Source: Tautonia rosea (GTDB lineage Bacteria; Planctomycetota; Planctomycetia; Isosphaerales; Isosphaeraceae). Taken from it: 64,000 bases of DNA. Position 1 is the first letter of the stretch. Every line of letters starts with the position of its first letter. This document shows, piece by piece, positions 26,252-34,867 of this stretch. The stretch lies in NCBI RefSeq assembly GCF_012958305.1, contig NZ_JABBYO010000005.1, positions 62,001-126,000 of the forward strand, written 5' to 3'. The translations under genes and the position numbers were made by a program. The notes beneath the pieces were generated by a model. That model saw only the letters and a program-made list of their open reading frames with translations, had not been told where the DNA came from and searched no databases.

Positions 26252-27681
26252 CTGAGTTCGAGGACCAATCGGGGGATCGCTCGAAGTCCTCCGCCTTTCG
26301 GCGATTACCACCGGTTCATGCCGTGATGGCTCGGCCCGAGCTGGCCGAAGCCATTGAGGCGAAGGGTCGAGAAGTCGTTGTTGCTGCCATCCGAGCGGTC
26401 CTGGAGGAGGCTCGTACCGCGATTGCCCTCGGGCACGACTCGACAGCCCTCGAGGGGGAGGACGCGATCATCCGTCGCGTGGTGGATCGACTTGATCAGG
26501 ATCGGCCGGTCTTGCGATCGGTGATCAATGCCACCGGGGTCTTGCTTCATACCGGACTCGGCCGAGCCCCCCTGGCGATCGAGGCGAGCGAGGCGGTAGC
26601 TCGCGTGGCAAGCGGATACAGCAACCTGGAGTTCGATCTGGATCAGGGGACCCGAGGGAAGCGGTCGAGCGGCGTCTCGGCCTTGCTGCGACGCCTGACG
26701 GGGGCCGAGGCCGCGGCGGTCGTCAATAATAATGCCGGGGCGACGATGATCGCGCTCCGGGCATTGGCCAACGGTCGGGAAGTGATCGTCTCCCGGGGAC
26801 AACTGGTCGAGATCGGCGGCAGTTACCGATTGCCGGAGGTCTTTGAAAGCTCCGGGGCCAGGCTCCGCGAGGTCGGCACCACGAACAAAACGCGTTTGAG
26901 TGATTATGAGCGTGCGATTGGTCCAGAAACGGCGGCAATCCTCCGGGTGCACCCGAGCAATTACAAGATCGTCGGCTTCACCGAATCGGTGGGGATCGCT
27001 GACCTGGCGAAGCTGGGGCGATCGAAAGGGCTGCTGACGATCGACGACATCGGCTCCGGAGCCCTCGGGCCGGATCGGCCGCCGGGCATTGTTGGAGAGC
27101 CGACGGTAGAGGAGGCGATCGCAGCCGGGGTCGACCTGGTCCTTTGCTCGGGGGATAAGCTGCTGGGAGGGCCTCAGTGTGGCTTGTTGATCGGATCGGC
27201 CGAGGTGGTGCGTCGGATTGAGCGTGATCCGATGATGCGTGCCCTTCGAGTCGACAAGATGACCCTTGCGGCGCTGGAAACGACGCTTCGCTTGGCGATC
27301 GACCCGGAAAAGGCTTCCCGATCGATTCCACTCTGGAGGTCGCTCTCGGTCCCGGTGGAGCAACTGAGTGGTCGAGCCGATCGACTGGCCGATCGGCTTC
27401 GGCAGATGCTCGGACTGTCGGTGTCGAGCGAGCCGTCGCAGGCGTACCTCGGTGGCGGCAGTGCACCCGATGAGGCAATTGCGTCGGCCTGTGTGCGGAT
27501 TGATCCTCCCCTGCCTGGCCGAGAGTTGGGGGCGACCGAGGCGAGCCGAGCCTTGCGGATGGGAGCACCGAGCGTGGTTTGCCGGGTGCAACAGGGATCG
27601 CTCTGGTTCGATCTTCGAGCCGTTCCCGAGCACGACGACGAGGCGATCTTCCGAGCGATCGAAGCGGTTGTCCGTGGGTGA
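26248..27681 (+). CDS. selA: L-seryl-tRNA(Sec) selenium transferase SelA
   Basis: This 477-residue PLP enzyme converts seryl-tRNA(Sec) to selenocysteyl-tRNA(Sec) using selenophosphate. The N-terminal domain contains RLPPVHAVM. The core has NATGVLLHTGLGRAPL near residue 92, NNNAGATM near residue 160, and the PLP lysine in CSGDKLLGGPQCGLL, Lys about 304. Length matches the family. It overlaps selB by four bases. A complete selenocysteine system also needs selD and selC, neither of which is in this window. Confidence 0.96.
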   Translation: MTEFEDQSGDRSKSSAFRRLPPVHAVMARPELAEAIEAKGREVVVAAIRAVLEEARTAIALGHDSTALEGEDAIIRRVVDRLDQDRPVLRSVINATGVLLHTGLGRAPLAIEASEAVARVASGYSNLEFDLDQGTRGKRSSGVSALLRRLTGAEAAAVVNNNAGATMIALRALANGREVIVSRGQLVEIGGSYRLPEVFESSGARLREVGTTNKTRLSDYERAIGPETAAILRVHPSNYKIVGFTESVGIADLAKLGRSKGLLTIDDIGSGALGPDRPPGIVGEPTVEEAIAAGVDLVLCSGDKLLGGPQCGLLIGSAEVVRRIERDPMMRALRVDKMTLAALETTLRLAIDPEKASRSIPLWRSLSVPVEQLSGRADRLADRLRQMLGLSVSSEPSQAYLGGGSAPDEAIASACVRIDPPLPGRELGATEASRALRMGAPSVVCRVQQGSLWFDLRAVPEHDDEAIFRAIEAVVRG

Positions 27682-27798
27682 TCGGGTTGCCTCGGCTTGT
27701 CCCGTGCGTGCTCTTGCGCCTACGATAAACCAATGTCGAGCGACCGACCGAGGGTCGATCGGGGAGCGTCAACCGTAACGTAACGTGGAGAGGTGACG

Positions 27799-28890
27799 AT
27801 GGGTCGGCGGGTGGTCTTGGCGATGAGTGGCGGGGTGGATAGCTCGGTCGCTGCACACTTGCTTAAGGAGCAAGGGTACGACGTGATCGGCCTGTTCATG
27901 AGGACCGGAGCCCACGCCGAAACCGCCGAACGTCGGGCCAAGACCTGTTGCAGCGTGACCGATGCGCTCGATGCGCAGGCGGTCGCCGATCGGCTGGACA
28001 TCCCCTTCTTCGCGCTCGACTTCGAACGTGACTTCAGCCGGATCATGGATAACTTCGCCGACGAGTATCTCGCCGGCCGGACGCCGAATCCTTGCGTACT
28101 CTGCAACGTCTGGCTGAAATTCGGCAAGCTCTGGGCGTACGGCAAGCAGGTCGGGGCCGATTTCGTGGCCACGGGCCATCATGCCAGGATGGCGACCGGC
28201 CCTGACGGTGCCCCTCGGATCGCTCGGGCCCTGGATCCGGGTAAGGATCAATCGTACGTGTTGTTCGGCTTGCGTCGCGAACTGTTGCCGAATGTGCTCT
28301 TGCCCGTGGGAGAGTACTCGAAGGAGGCCATTCGCGACCTCGCCCGAGATCTGGCCTTGCCAGTGCATAACAAGCAAGACAGCCAGGAGATCTGCTTCAT
28401 TCCCGATGACGACTATCTGCGGTTTGTCCGGGATCGTCGCCCCGGATCGAGCGAGCCGGGGCGGATCGTAGACGAAGACGGGACCGAAGTGGCCCGCCAT
28501 GAGGGGATCGAAGGCTTCACGATCGGTCAGCGTCGGGGACTGGGGATCGCGGTCGGAGAACCGCGCTACGTCGTTCAGATTGAGCCCCAATCCAAGACCG
28601 TGACCATCGGCCGCCGGGAGGCCTTGGAAAAGGCGGGTCTTGAGGCTGCTCGGTTTAACTGGCAAGTGGCTCGCCCGGCTGGCCCCCTGCCCTGCCTGGC
28701 TCAGATTCGGGCTCGGCATCGAGCGGTGCCGGCAGTGGTCGAGCCGCTGGAAGGGGATCGTGCCCGCGTCCGATTTGAGACGCCGCAGCCGGCCGTCACT
28801 CCTGGACAGATCGTGACGGTCTATGATGGCGATTTCGTGCTTGGCGGTGGTTGGATTGAACAGGCAATCGACACGGTTGATGTTGCCTGA
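27799..28890 (+). CDS. mnmA: tRNA-specific 2-thiouridylase MnmA
   Basis: This 363-residue enzyme adds sulfur to U34 of tRNA-Lys, Glu and Gln in the cytoplasm. It has the PP-loop SGGVDSS at residues 10-16, the first catalytic Cys in NPCVLCN near residue 98, TGHHARM, KDQSYVLFGL, and the second catalytic Cys in QEICFIPDD near residue 196. The C-terminal beta-barrel is present. I start at the ATG at 27799 because GGAG lies eight bases upstream; a GTG two codons earlier is too close. It is 118 bp after selA on the same strand and could share a transcript, which would group two tRNA-modifying activities. Confidence 0.96.
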   Translation: MGRRVVLAMSGGVDSSVAAHLLKEQGYDVIGLFMRTGAHAETAERRAKTCCSVTDALDAQAVADRLDIPFFALDFERDFSRIMDNFADEYLAGRTPNPCVLCNVWLKFGKLWAYGKQVGADFVATGHHARMATGPDGAPRIARALDPGKDQSYVLFGLRRELLPNVLLPVGEYSKEAIRDLARDLALPVHNKQDSQEICFIPDDDYLRFVRDRRPGSSEPGRIVDEDGTEVARHEGIEGFTIGQRRGLGIAVGEPRYVVQIEPQSKTVTIGRREALEKAGLEAARFNWQVARPAGPLPCLAQIRARHRAVPAVVEPLEGDRARVRFETPQPAVTPGQIVTVYDGDFVLGGGWIEQAIDTVDVA

Positions 28891-29147
28891 ACTCATCATT
28901 GCACGGCCGATGTTGCAATTCATGGTGTCACGAGCCACTGCCTCCTGCGTAGTAAGACATGAGTGGCGAGGGAATCCTGCAATGACGCCGATCCACGCTG
29001 CTCAAAAAAAAGCAACGCCGAATGCGAGCGCCAGCAGGTTCCTGTGCTGAGCATTTGGAACGGTGAGTCACTCGACTGACCGAAGCACGGAATCGCCGTC
29101 CTCAGACCGTGGGCGCCATTGGTTCCGAGCCGAGGAAACCGACCGAC

Positions 29148-29166
29148 ACCCCAGACATCCTGGGGT
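29148..29166. repeat. Short hairpin in the gene-poor region
   Basis: ACCCCAG and CTGGGGT form a perfect 7 bp stem with a 5 nt loop. It is 23 bp before a second hairpin, so the two may belong to one structured RNA. Confidence 0.4.
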
Positions 29167-29189
29167 TGTGAGCTTTGGGGAACACCCTT

Positions 29190-29217
29190 CAGGTGACCGG
29201 AATCCAATGGTCACCTG
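29190..29217. repeat. Nine-base-pair hairpin in the gene-poor region
   Basis: CAGGTGACC and GGTCACCTG form a perfect 9 bp stem with a 10 nt loop. No T-run follows on either strand. Confidence 0.45.
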
Positions 29218-29778
29218 GTGGTGTGGCCGATGGCGTTGTTGATTTGTCCGAGGTCGTCGTGAGGGACGACCCTGAACGATCGCCGTGGGGCGTTGCCAGG
29301 ATCCCTGGGTTGGGACCGAACGACGAGGAGGTTTGCGCTGACGGCGCCTCCCCTGGCCGTTCCCGAGAGGGCCTGCGCGTTGCGTTGCATTGAAGACCAA
29401 CACATACGCCGAGTCTGGTGAACGGAGGGTTCTTGATGACCGATCACGATGAACGGAGAGAGCGACTGGGGCCGGATCGGGGGGATGTTCAGGGACGAAG
29501 GACCTTGAAGTCTTCCCCGAACGGTGAGTTCCTCCCGGGTGCCAGTGGAAATTTCAGTCGGTCGGGAAGGAATCGGAGCGCAACGGGTGCCAAGTACGGC
29601 ATCGGGTCGTATGGTCGAATTCGAGGAGACTGAGGACTCACGGCATCATCGGCGGGAATCGAACGGCAGGCCCCTGGGAATGTCAGACGATTGGACCAGA
29701 ACCTCCTCAGCCACCGCGTTCCCCCGAAGCTGACTCCTTGCGAGTCAGGTACGGGGCTGCATCCGAGAGGGACGAGCC

Positions 29779-30132
29779 ATGTTTAAGGAACGATCGCAGG
29801 GAATCGCCGCGGCCACGCAACCATCGGAGATCGAGTCGATGGGCAAATGGACCGATCGCCATGCGTCGGACCAGGCCCGACGCGCCTCGGCGGCTCGTCA
29901 GACGAGCGGTCGGCGACGCAAGATCGACCCGACGACCAGCGAGCGAGACTATTCTCCTGAAGAAGTCGAGTTCATGGCCGCCATGCAGGAATACAAGCGG
30001 CGAAGCGGCCGCATGTTCCCCACCTGGAGCGAGGTGCTGGAAGTCTTGCATGAGCTTGGCTACGAAAAGCACGTCTCAAGCGACAATGACCGTCTGCTCT
30101 CCGGCAGTGTTGCTCCGGCAGCCCGACCGTGA
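29779..30132 (+). CDS. Small basic protein of unknown function
   Basis: This 117-residue protein is basic in its first half and has a conserved-looking core near residues 60-98: [20 protein letters not shown] followed by [16 protein letters not shown]. It resembles a small planctomycete family I know only as hypothetical proteins. The core looks like a helix-turn-helix-sized helical unit, but I cannot assign DNA binding. There is no signal peptide. The start ATG has a GAGGGACG stretch a few bases upstream. It lies between the gene-poor region and gltX, 115 bp before the latter. Function unknown. Confidence 0.65.
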   Translation: MFKERSQGIAAATQPSEIESMGKWTDRHASDQARRASAARQTSGRRRKIDPTTSERDYSPEEVEFMAAMQEYKRRSGRMFPTWSEVLEVLHELGYEKHVSSDNDRLLSGSVAPAARP

Positions 30133-30247
30133 TGGGTCGGCCGAGATGCGGCCCCGGTTGACAAGGCGAAGGTCTCGGCGCTAAGGTGGTGCCCGGTTTC
30201 GTCACGTCGACAAACCCGCCCCGGCCACGATCCGTAGTGACCCGTCC

Positions 30248-31792
30248 ATGAGCGTTCGGACCCGATTTGCCCCCAGCCCGACCGGATTCCTTCACATCGG
30301 AGGGGTTCGCACGGCCCTGTTCAACTGGTTGCTCGCCCGACATCACGGGGGGCAGTTCGTGCTCCGGATTGATGATACGGACCAGCAGCGGCACGTCGAA
30401 CAAGCGGTCTCCCTGATCCTTCAAGGGTTTCGCTGGTTGGGCATGGACTGGGACGAAGGTCCCGAGATCGGGGGCGACCACGGTCCGTACTATCAGTCGC
30501 AACGCGGCCATCTCTACAAGGAAGCCGCTGAGCGGTTGGTTGCGTCGGGACGGGTCTATCGCGATTATTCGACCGAATCCGAACGCGCGGCCGACAAGGC
30601 CGCCGCGGAGGCCGAGAAACGGGCCTACCGGTTTCGTCGAAAACCGTTGACTGACGACCAACTCGAACAATTCGAGAAGGAAGGGCGCCCGTACGCCCTG
30701 CGCTTCGAGGTCCCACTCGGTCAGAATCTTGTGGTCAATGACCTGATCAAGGGGCCGGTTGAGATGAAGACCGATGAGGTGGCCGACTTTGTGATCGTTC
30801 GCCCCGACGGATCGCCGCTTTACAACTTCGCCAGCGTGATCGACGATGCGGAGATGAAGATCACCCACGTCGTCCGGGCTGAGGAGCATCTGACGAACAC
30901 GTTCCCGCAGCTCCTGATCTTTGAAGCCCTCGGCTATCCGCTTCCTCAGTTTGCTCACGTGCCGTATGTGGCGGCACCGGGCTCAAAGAAGAAACTGTCG
31001 AAGCGGGACGGAGCCGTGGGGCTGCATGAGTTCATCAACGAGGGGTATTTGCCCGAGGGGATGCTCAACTACCTTGCTCGGCTGGGCTGGAGCTACGACG
31101 AGACGACCGAGATTTTCTCCCGAGCCGACCTGATCGAGAAGTTCTCACTCGATCGCGTGAACAGCTCCCCCGCCAGTCACGACCCGGACAAGCTGTATTG
31201 GATCGAAGGGGAGTGGATGAAAGTGGCTGAGCTGAACCGCAAGGTTCACCTGACCGCCCCTTACATTCAGCACGCAGACGAATTCGTGGCCTGGAGCCGT
31301 CGACGGAAAGACCGAAAGGAAGACCCGCCTGCGGCGGAGGATCAGGAGATCCTGTCATTCCTTCAGGTTCCGGCCGAGGTATCGGAGACAGAGACTGAGC
31401 GGTACACCCAGGTGATCGAGGCCCTTGGCGATCGACTCAAGGTGGCGTCGGATATTATCAAGCTGGGCCGTTACTTCTTCTCCGAGGAAATCAGCTACGA
31501 CCCTGACGCCGTGAAGAAGCGGCTTCGCAAGGAAGGGGTGCCCGAGATCCTCGAAGCCGTCCAGGGGATTCTGGGCGAGGTGGAGCCGTTCGATCTGGAG
31601 ACCCTCGAAGCTCGGATCAAAGGGTACGCCGAGGCTCAGGGGGAAGGGATCGGCAAGGTGGTCAACGCCGTCCGGGTGGCCACGACTGGCCAGGGAGTGG
31701 GACCAGGCCTGTACGACTGCCTGGTGATCCTCGGCCGAGAGTCCTGTATCAACCGGATTGCTCAGACGCGGGCAATGCTGGCCGAATCCTGA
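30248..31792 (+). CDS. gltX: Glutamyl-tRNA synthetase
   Basis: This 514-residue class I aminoacyl-tRNA synthetase charges tRNA-Glu in the cytoplasm. The HIGH region is PSPTGFLHIGG near residue 9, and the KMSKS-equivalent loop is KKLSKRDG near residue 248. The GluRS signature RIDDTDQQRH follows the first strand, and the anticodon-binding all-helical domain fills the last 170 residues. Length is slightly above the usual 470-490 because of an insertion of charged residues around 350-370. No sign of a duplicated or truncated copy nearby. Confidence 0.96.
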   Translation: MSVRTRFAPSPTGFLHIGGVRTALFNWLLARHHGGQFVLRIDDTDQQRHVEQAVSLILQGFRWLGMDWDEGPEIGGDHGPYYQSQRGHLYKEAAERLVASGRVYRDYSTESERAADKAAAEAEKRAYRFRRKPLTDDQLEQFEKEGRPYALRFEVPLGQNLVVNDLIKGPVEMKTDEVADFVIVRPDGSPLYNFASVIDDAEMKITHVVRAEEHLTNTFPQLLIFEALGYPLPQFAHVPYVAAPGSKKKLSKRDGAVGLHEFINEGYLPEGMLNYLARLGWSYDETTEIFSRADLIEKFSLDRVNSSPASHDPDKLYWIEGEWMKVAELNRKVHLTAPYIQHADEFVAWSRRRKDRKEDPPAAEDQEILSFLQVPAEVSETETERYTQVIEALGDRLKVASDIIKLGRYFFSEEISYDPDAVKKRLRKEGVPEILEAVQGILGEVEPFDLETLEARIKGYAEAQGEGIGKVVNAVRVATTGQGVGPGLYDCLVILGRESCINRIAQTRAMLAES

Positions 31793-31871
31793 GCGTCGGC
31801 TTCTGCTTCGTTGAGTGAACGTGTCTTCCGTTCTCCGCTGTTGTTATTGCACCAAGGCCGAACATCGAATC

Positions 31872-32831
31872 ATGCGCACTTTCGTCACTGGTTCCATCGC
31901 TTACGACTACATCATGGTCTTCCCCGGCAAGTTCCGGGAGCACATCCTGCCGGAGAAGATGCATGTCTTGAGCGTCTCATTCCTGGTGGATTCGCTCAAG
32001 CGACAGCGCGGTGGAACCGGAGCGAACATTGCCTTCAATCTCGCCCTGCTCGGGAACCGGCCGGTGCTGGTTGGGGCTGTGGGAGAAGACTTTGGCGAGT
32101 ACCACACGTGGCTCGAACGGCATGGCGTGGACCTGGCCGGGGTGAAGACGCACTCGGGAGAGTTCACCTCCTCTTGCTTCATCAATAACGACCTGCAGGA
32201 CAACCAGATTACGGCTTTCTATCCTGGAGCGATGGTGCACGCGGCGGCAGTCTCGCCGATTGAGTTCGGAGCCTCGGATCAGGATCTCGTCGTGATTGCG
32301 CCGAATGATCCGAAGGCGATGGCCCGTTACGCCGCCGAATGCACCGAGCGAGGCATCCCTTACCTGTACGACCCCTCGATGCAGATTCCTCGGATGTCGA
32401 AGGAGGAGTTTGAGGAAGGGTGCAAGGGAGCGAAGGTTCTGATCGGGAATGACTACGAGTTCGGCATGATGGCCGAGAAGCTCGGGGTGGCCGAGCAAGA
32501 ACTACACCGGCGAGTGCCGATCACCGTGGTGACCAAGGGGGAGGCCGGCGCGACGATCGTCGCCGACGGCGAGAGCCACGACATTCCCCCCGCCAAGCCT
32601 CATCAGGTCATCGACCCGACCGGAGCGGGCGACGCCTTCCGCGCAGGTCTGATCACGGGCATGGCCCGCGGCCTCTCGTGGCCGACCACCGGTCGGATCG
32701 CCGCTCTGACGGCCGTTCACGCGGTGGAGCACATGGGTCCGCAAGAGCATTCCTACTCGATCGCCGAGTTCGTCGAGCGCTACCGGGCGAATTACGGGGC
32801 ATCGGACGAGGTCGAGACGCTGCTCGGTTGA
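31872..32831 (+). CDS. PfkB-family carbohydrate/nucleoside kinase
   Basis: This 319-residue ribokinase-fold kinase has the N-terminal Gly-rich signature RGGTGANIAFNLALLG near residue 41 and the C-terminal PfkB signature DPTGAGDAFRAGLITG near residue 249, where the Asp is the catalytic base. The lid residues and the opening (FVTGSIAYDYIMVFPGKF) resemble the adenosine-kinase-like branch more than ribokinase or fructokinase, but the substrate is not certain. I start at the ATG at 31872; the 19 residues before it in the open frame are Cys-rich and not family-like. It lies 79 bp after gltX and 90 bp before thpR. Confidence 0.85.
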   Translation: MRTFVTGSIAYDYIMVFPGKFREHILPEKMHVLSVSFLVDSLKRQRGGTGANIAFNLALLGNRPVLVGAVGEDFGEYHTWLERHGVDLAGVKTHSGEFTSSCFINNDLQDNQITAFYPGAMVHAAAVSPIEFGASDQDLVVIAPNDPKAMARYAAECTERGIPYLYDPSMQIPRMSKEEFEEGCKGAKVLIGNDYEFGMMAEKLGVAEQELHRRVPITVVTKGEAGATIVADGESHDIPPAKPHQVIDPTGAGDAFRAGLITGMARGLSWPTTGRIAALTAVHAVEHMGPQEHSYSIAEFVERYRANYGASDEVETLLG

Positions 32832-32921
32832 TCGCCGTCGCATCGGAACGGCTGGTCTCACCTGGCCTGCCATCCGAGGCGAGTTTCTCCCGTCCTCCGG
32901 GTTTCACTGGGGAGACGAGCC

Positions 32922-33509
32922 TTGAGCGAGATGACCCGGACCTTCCTTGCCGTTGAGCTTCCCGAGCCGACCCGTCTCGCCGTCGAGCGACTTCAAGAAG
33001 ACTTGCGCGCGTCTCAGCCGGGCCTGCGGTGGACGGCCCCTCAGCTCCTCCATCTGACCCTCGCGTTTCTCGGTGACGTGCCGACGAGGGCACTTGACCG
33101 GATCGGTGACGCGGTTGCCGAGGCCGTCGCTACCATTCCCCGGTTCCTCCTGGAGTTGCAGGGGTTGGGGGCGTTCCCGACCCCAACCCGGGCTCGGGTT
33201 CTCTGGGTCGGGCTTGCAGGGGAGGCGCTTGAGTTGCTTACCGATCTGCAACGGTCCGTCGTGGCCGCAACGAAGGCGGTCGGGTTGCCTCCGGCCGATG
33301 GTCGGTTTCATCCTCACGTCACGATTGGGCGATCGAAAGCGGGTCGAGGTCCCTCACCGAATCTGGCAGCAGTGTGTGAGCAGTCTCAAGGGTGGAAGGC
33401 CGGACCGTTGCCGGTCGAAACCGTTGTCACAATGGCGTCGGAGCTGACACCCAGAGGGCCGATCTATCGGGTCGTGCGATCTGCGCCTTTGGCTGCAACA
33501 TCGCCTTGA
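32922..33509 (+). CDS. thpR: RNA 2',3'-cyclic phosphodiesterase (LigT/ThpR family)
   Basis: This 195-residue 2H phosphoesterase has both H-x-T/S-x motifs: HLTLAFLG near residue 46 and HPHVTIGR near residue 127. Members open 2',3'-cyclic phosphates on RNA ends, and some ligate tRNA halves in vitro. The start is most likely the TTG at 32922, seven bases after GGGGAGA; an ATG at 32931 is too far from that site. The last codons overlap the -35 box of the recA promoter, so the two genes are packed tightly. Confidence 0.88.
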   Translation: MSEMTRTFLAVELPEPTRLAVERLQEDLRASQPGLRWTAPQLLHLTLAFLGDVPTRALDRIGDAVAEAVATIPRFLLELQGLGAFPTPTRARVLWVGLAGEALELLTDLQRSVVAATKAVGLPPADGRFHPHVTIGRSKAGRGPSPNLAAVCEQSQGWKAGPLPVETVVTMASELTPRGPIYRVVRSAPLAATSP

Positions 33510-33535
33510 CTTCTCCCCCCTCGGCGCGATAGAGT
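33506..33535 (+). promoter_or_regulatory. Sigma70-type promoter upstream of recA
   Basis: TTGACT at 33506-33511 and TAGAGT at 33530-33535 are separated by 18 bases and lie 66 bp before the recA start, overlapping the end of thpR. I see no clear LexA box of the E. coli or Bacillus type. Confidence 0.45.
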
Positions 33536-33600
33536 GGTGTCCTTGCGTACAGGAACGAAGGGGCGAGATCCGTCAATTGATCTCCAGGGGAGGCCATGCC

Positions 33601-34713
33601 GTGGCCCGAAAGTCAAGTGCGAGTGCGGCGGCGGAATCGAAGGCGGCGGCAACGGTTTCTGCCGAGCAAAAGGCGTTGAACACGACGATCAGCCAGATCG
33701 AAAAGTCGTTCGGCGCCGGGGCGATTATGAGGTTGGGCGAGCAAAGCCATCTGAACATCGCGGGGATCTCGACCGGAGCTTTGTCGCTCGACCTGGCCCT
33801 GGGCGGCAAGGGGTTGCCCCGCGGTCGGATCATTGAGCTGTTCGGTCCCGAGTCGAGTGGGAAGACGACCATTGCCCTGCACGCGGTGGCCAGCGCCCAG
33901 CGAGCCGGAGGGGTTGCGGCGGTTATCGACGCCGAGCACGCGCTCGACCCGTCGTGGTGCAAGCGCCTGGGGGTCGACATCGAATCATTGCTGGTCAGTC
34001 AGCCGAGCAGTGCCGAGGAAGCGCTTCAGATTGCCGAGATGCTGGTGATGTCCAACGCGGTCGATGTGATCGTGCTCGACTCGGTGGCCGCCCTGGTGCC
34101 GAAGGCCGAAATTGAGGGTGAGATCGGCGACAGCCATGTCGGCCTTCAGGCTCGATTGATGAGTCAGGCCTTAAGGAAGTTGACCGGTGGAGTCTCACGA
34201 TCCAAGAGCGTGATGATCTTCATCAATCAGATCCGAGAAAAGATCGGCGTGATGTTCGGGAGTCCCGAGACGACGCCGGGGGGCCGGGCCTTGAAGTTTT
34301 ATAGCTCGTGCCGGATCGACGTACGGCGGATCGGCTCGGTCAAGGACGGCGAGGATGTGGTTGGCAGTCGGGTGAAGGTCAAGATTGTCAAGAACAAGGT
34401 CGCGCCACCGTTCCGCGTCTGTGAGTTCGACATGATGTATGACCAGGGGATCAGCCGCGAAGGGGACCTGATGGACCTGGGAATCGCGGACAAGATCATC
34501 GAAAAATCGGGCTCGTGGTTCAACTACGGCGATACTCGGCTCGGCCAGGGGCGAGAGAACGCCAAGCAGTTCCTTCGCGACAATCCGGCGATTTCCGAGG
34601 AGATCACGGCTCGAATCATGGCCAAGCACAACCCCGCCGAATCTCACTATGCCGCGCCTGGCGACAACGGCGATCTTTCTGATGATGAGTCCGAAGCCTT
34701 TGCAGAGGAGTGA
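33601..34713 (+). CDS. recA: Recombinase RecA
   Basis: This 370-residue protein is the DNA strand-exchange recombinase. Walker A is GPESSGKTT at residues 82-90, followed by DAEHALDP, the Walker B region [15 protein letters not shown], and the DNA-binding loops ([20 protein letters not shown]). The C-terminus is acidic ([10 protein letters not shown]), as in most RecA proteins. I choose the GTG at 33601 because GGGGAGG lies seven bases upstream. The N-terminus is Ala/Ser-rich and about 20 residues longer than in E. coli. It also has a role in activating the SOS response in most bacteria; no lexA is nearby. Confidence 0.97.
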   Translation: MARKSSASAAAESKAAATVSAEQKALNTTISQIEKSFGAGAIMRLGEQSHLNIAGISTGALSLDLALGGKGLPRGRIIELFGPESSGKTTIALHAVASAQRAGGVAAVIDAEHALDPSWCKRLGVDIESLLVSQPSSAEEALQIAEMLVMSNAVDVIVLDSVAALVPKAEIEGEIGDSHVGLQARLMSQALRKLTGGVSRSKSVMIFINQIREKIGVMFGSPETTPGGRALKFYSSCRIDVRRIGSVKDGEDVVGSRVKVKIVKNKVAPPFRVCEFDMMYDQGISREGDLMDLGIADKIIEKSGSWFNYGDTRLGQGRENAKQFLRDNPAISEEITARIMAKHNPAESHYAAPGDNGDLSDDESEAFAEE

Positions 34714-34724
34714 CCGTCGGACTG

Positions 34725-34759
34725 AGGCCGGGGCTGTCCTCATCGGGCAGCTTCGGCCT
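34725..34759 (+). terminator. Probable terminator hairpin after recA
   Basis: AGGCCG-G-GGCTG pairs with GCAGC-TT-CGGCCT: about ten pairs with small bulges and an 8 nt loop, starting 12 bases after the recA stop codon. The following bases (GTGTCTTGT) are only mildly T-rich. Confidence 0.45.
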
Positions 34760-34867
34760 GTGTCTTGTCGATCTGGGACGAGGCGGGAACAATGGGGATG
34801 AAGGTCGACCCGACCGCCGTCATCCCCGCCTCTGGACGACGTTCCTTCCTGCCGATCGGATCGCACG

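Larger units (their letters stand above)
28891..29778. other. Gene-poor region of about 890 bp with hairpins
   Basis: I see no convincing protein gene in this stretch. It holds two clear hairpins (29148-29166 and 29190-29217) and an A8 run at about 29004-29011. A minus-strand frame ending near 29211 has GC-rich third positions but no ribosome site, and its stop codon lies inside the second hairpin. I looked for tRNA, tmRNA and RNase P RNA signatures and did not find them. It may encode an unrecognised RNA or be decayed sequence. Confidence 0.5.

Noticed and set aside
27741-27761. Imperfect hairpin between selA and mnmA
   Set aside because: Eight pairs with one mismatch and a 3 nt loop and no T-run. 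Too weak to call a terminator.
28981-29060. T-run on the minus strand near 29004-29011 as a terminator
   Set aside because: The sequence before it forms only a three-base-pair stem, so it does not qualify as an intrinsic terminator.
29211-29447. Minus-strand frame of 78 codons ending inside a hairpin
   Set aside because: Third positions are G/C-rich, but no start has a ribosome site and I recognise no homologue. The hairpin is reported separately.
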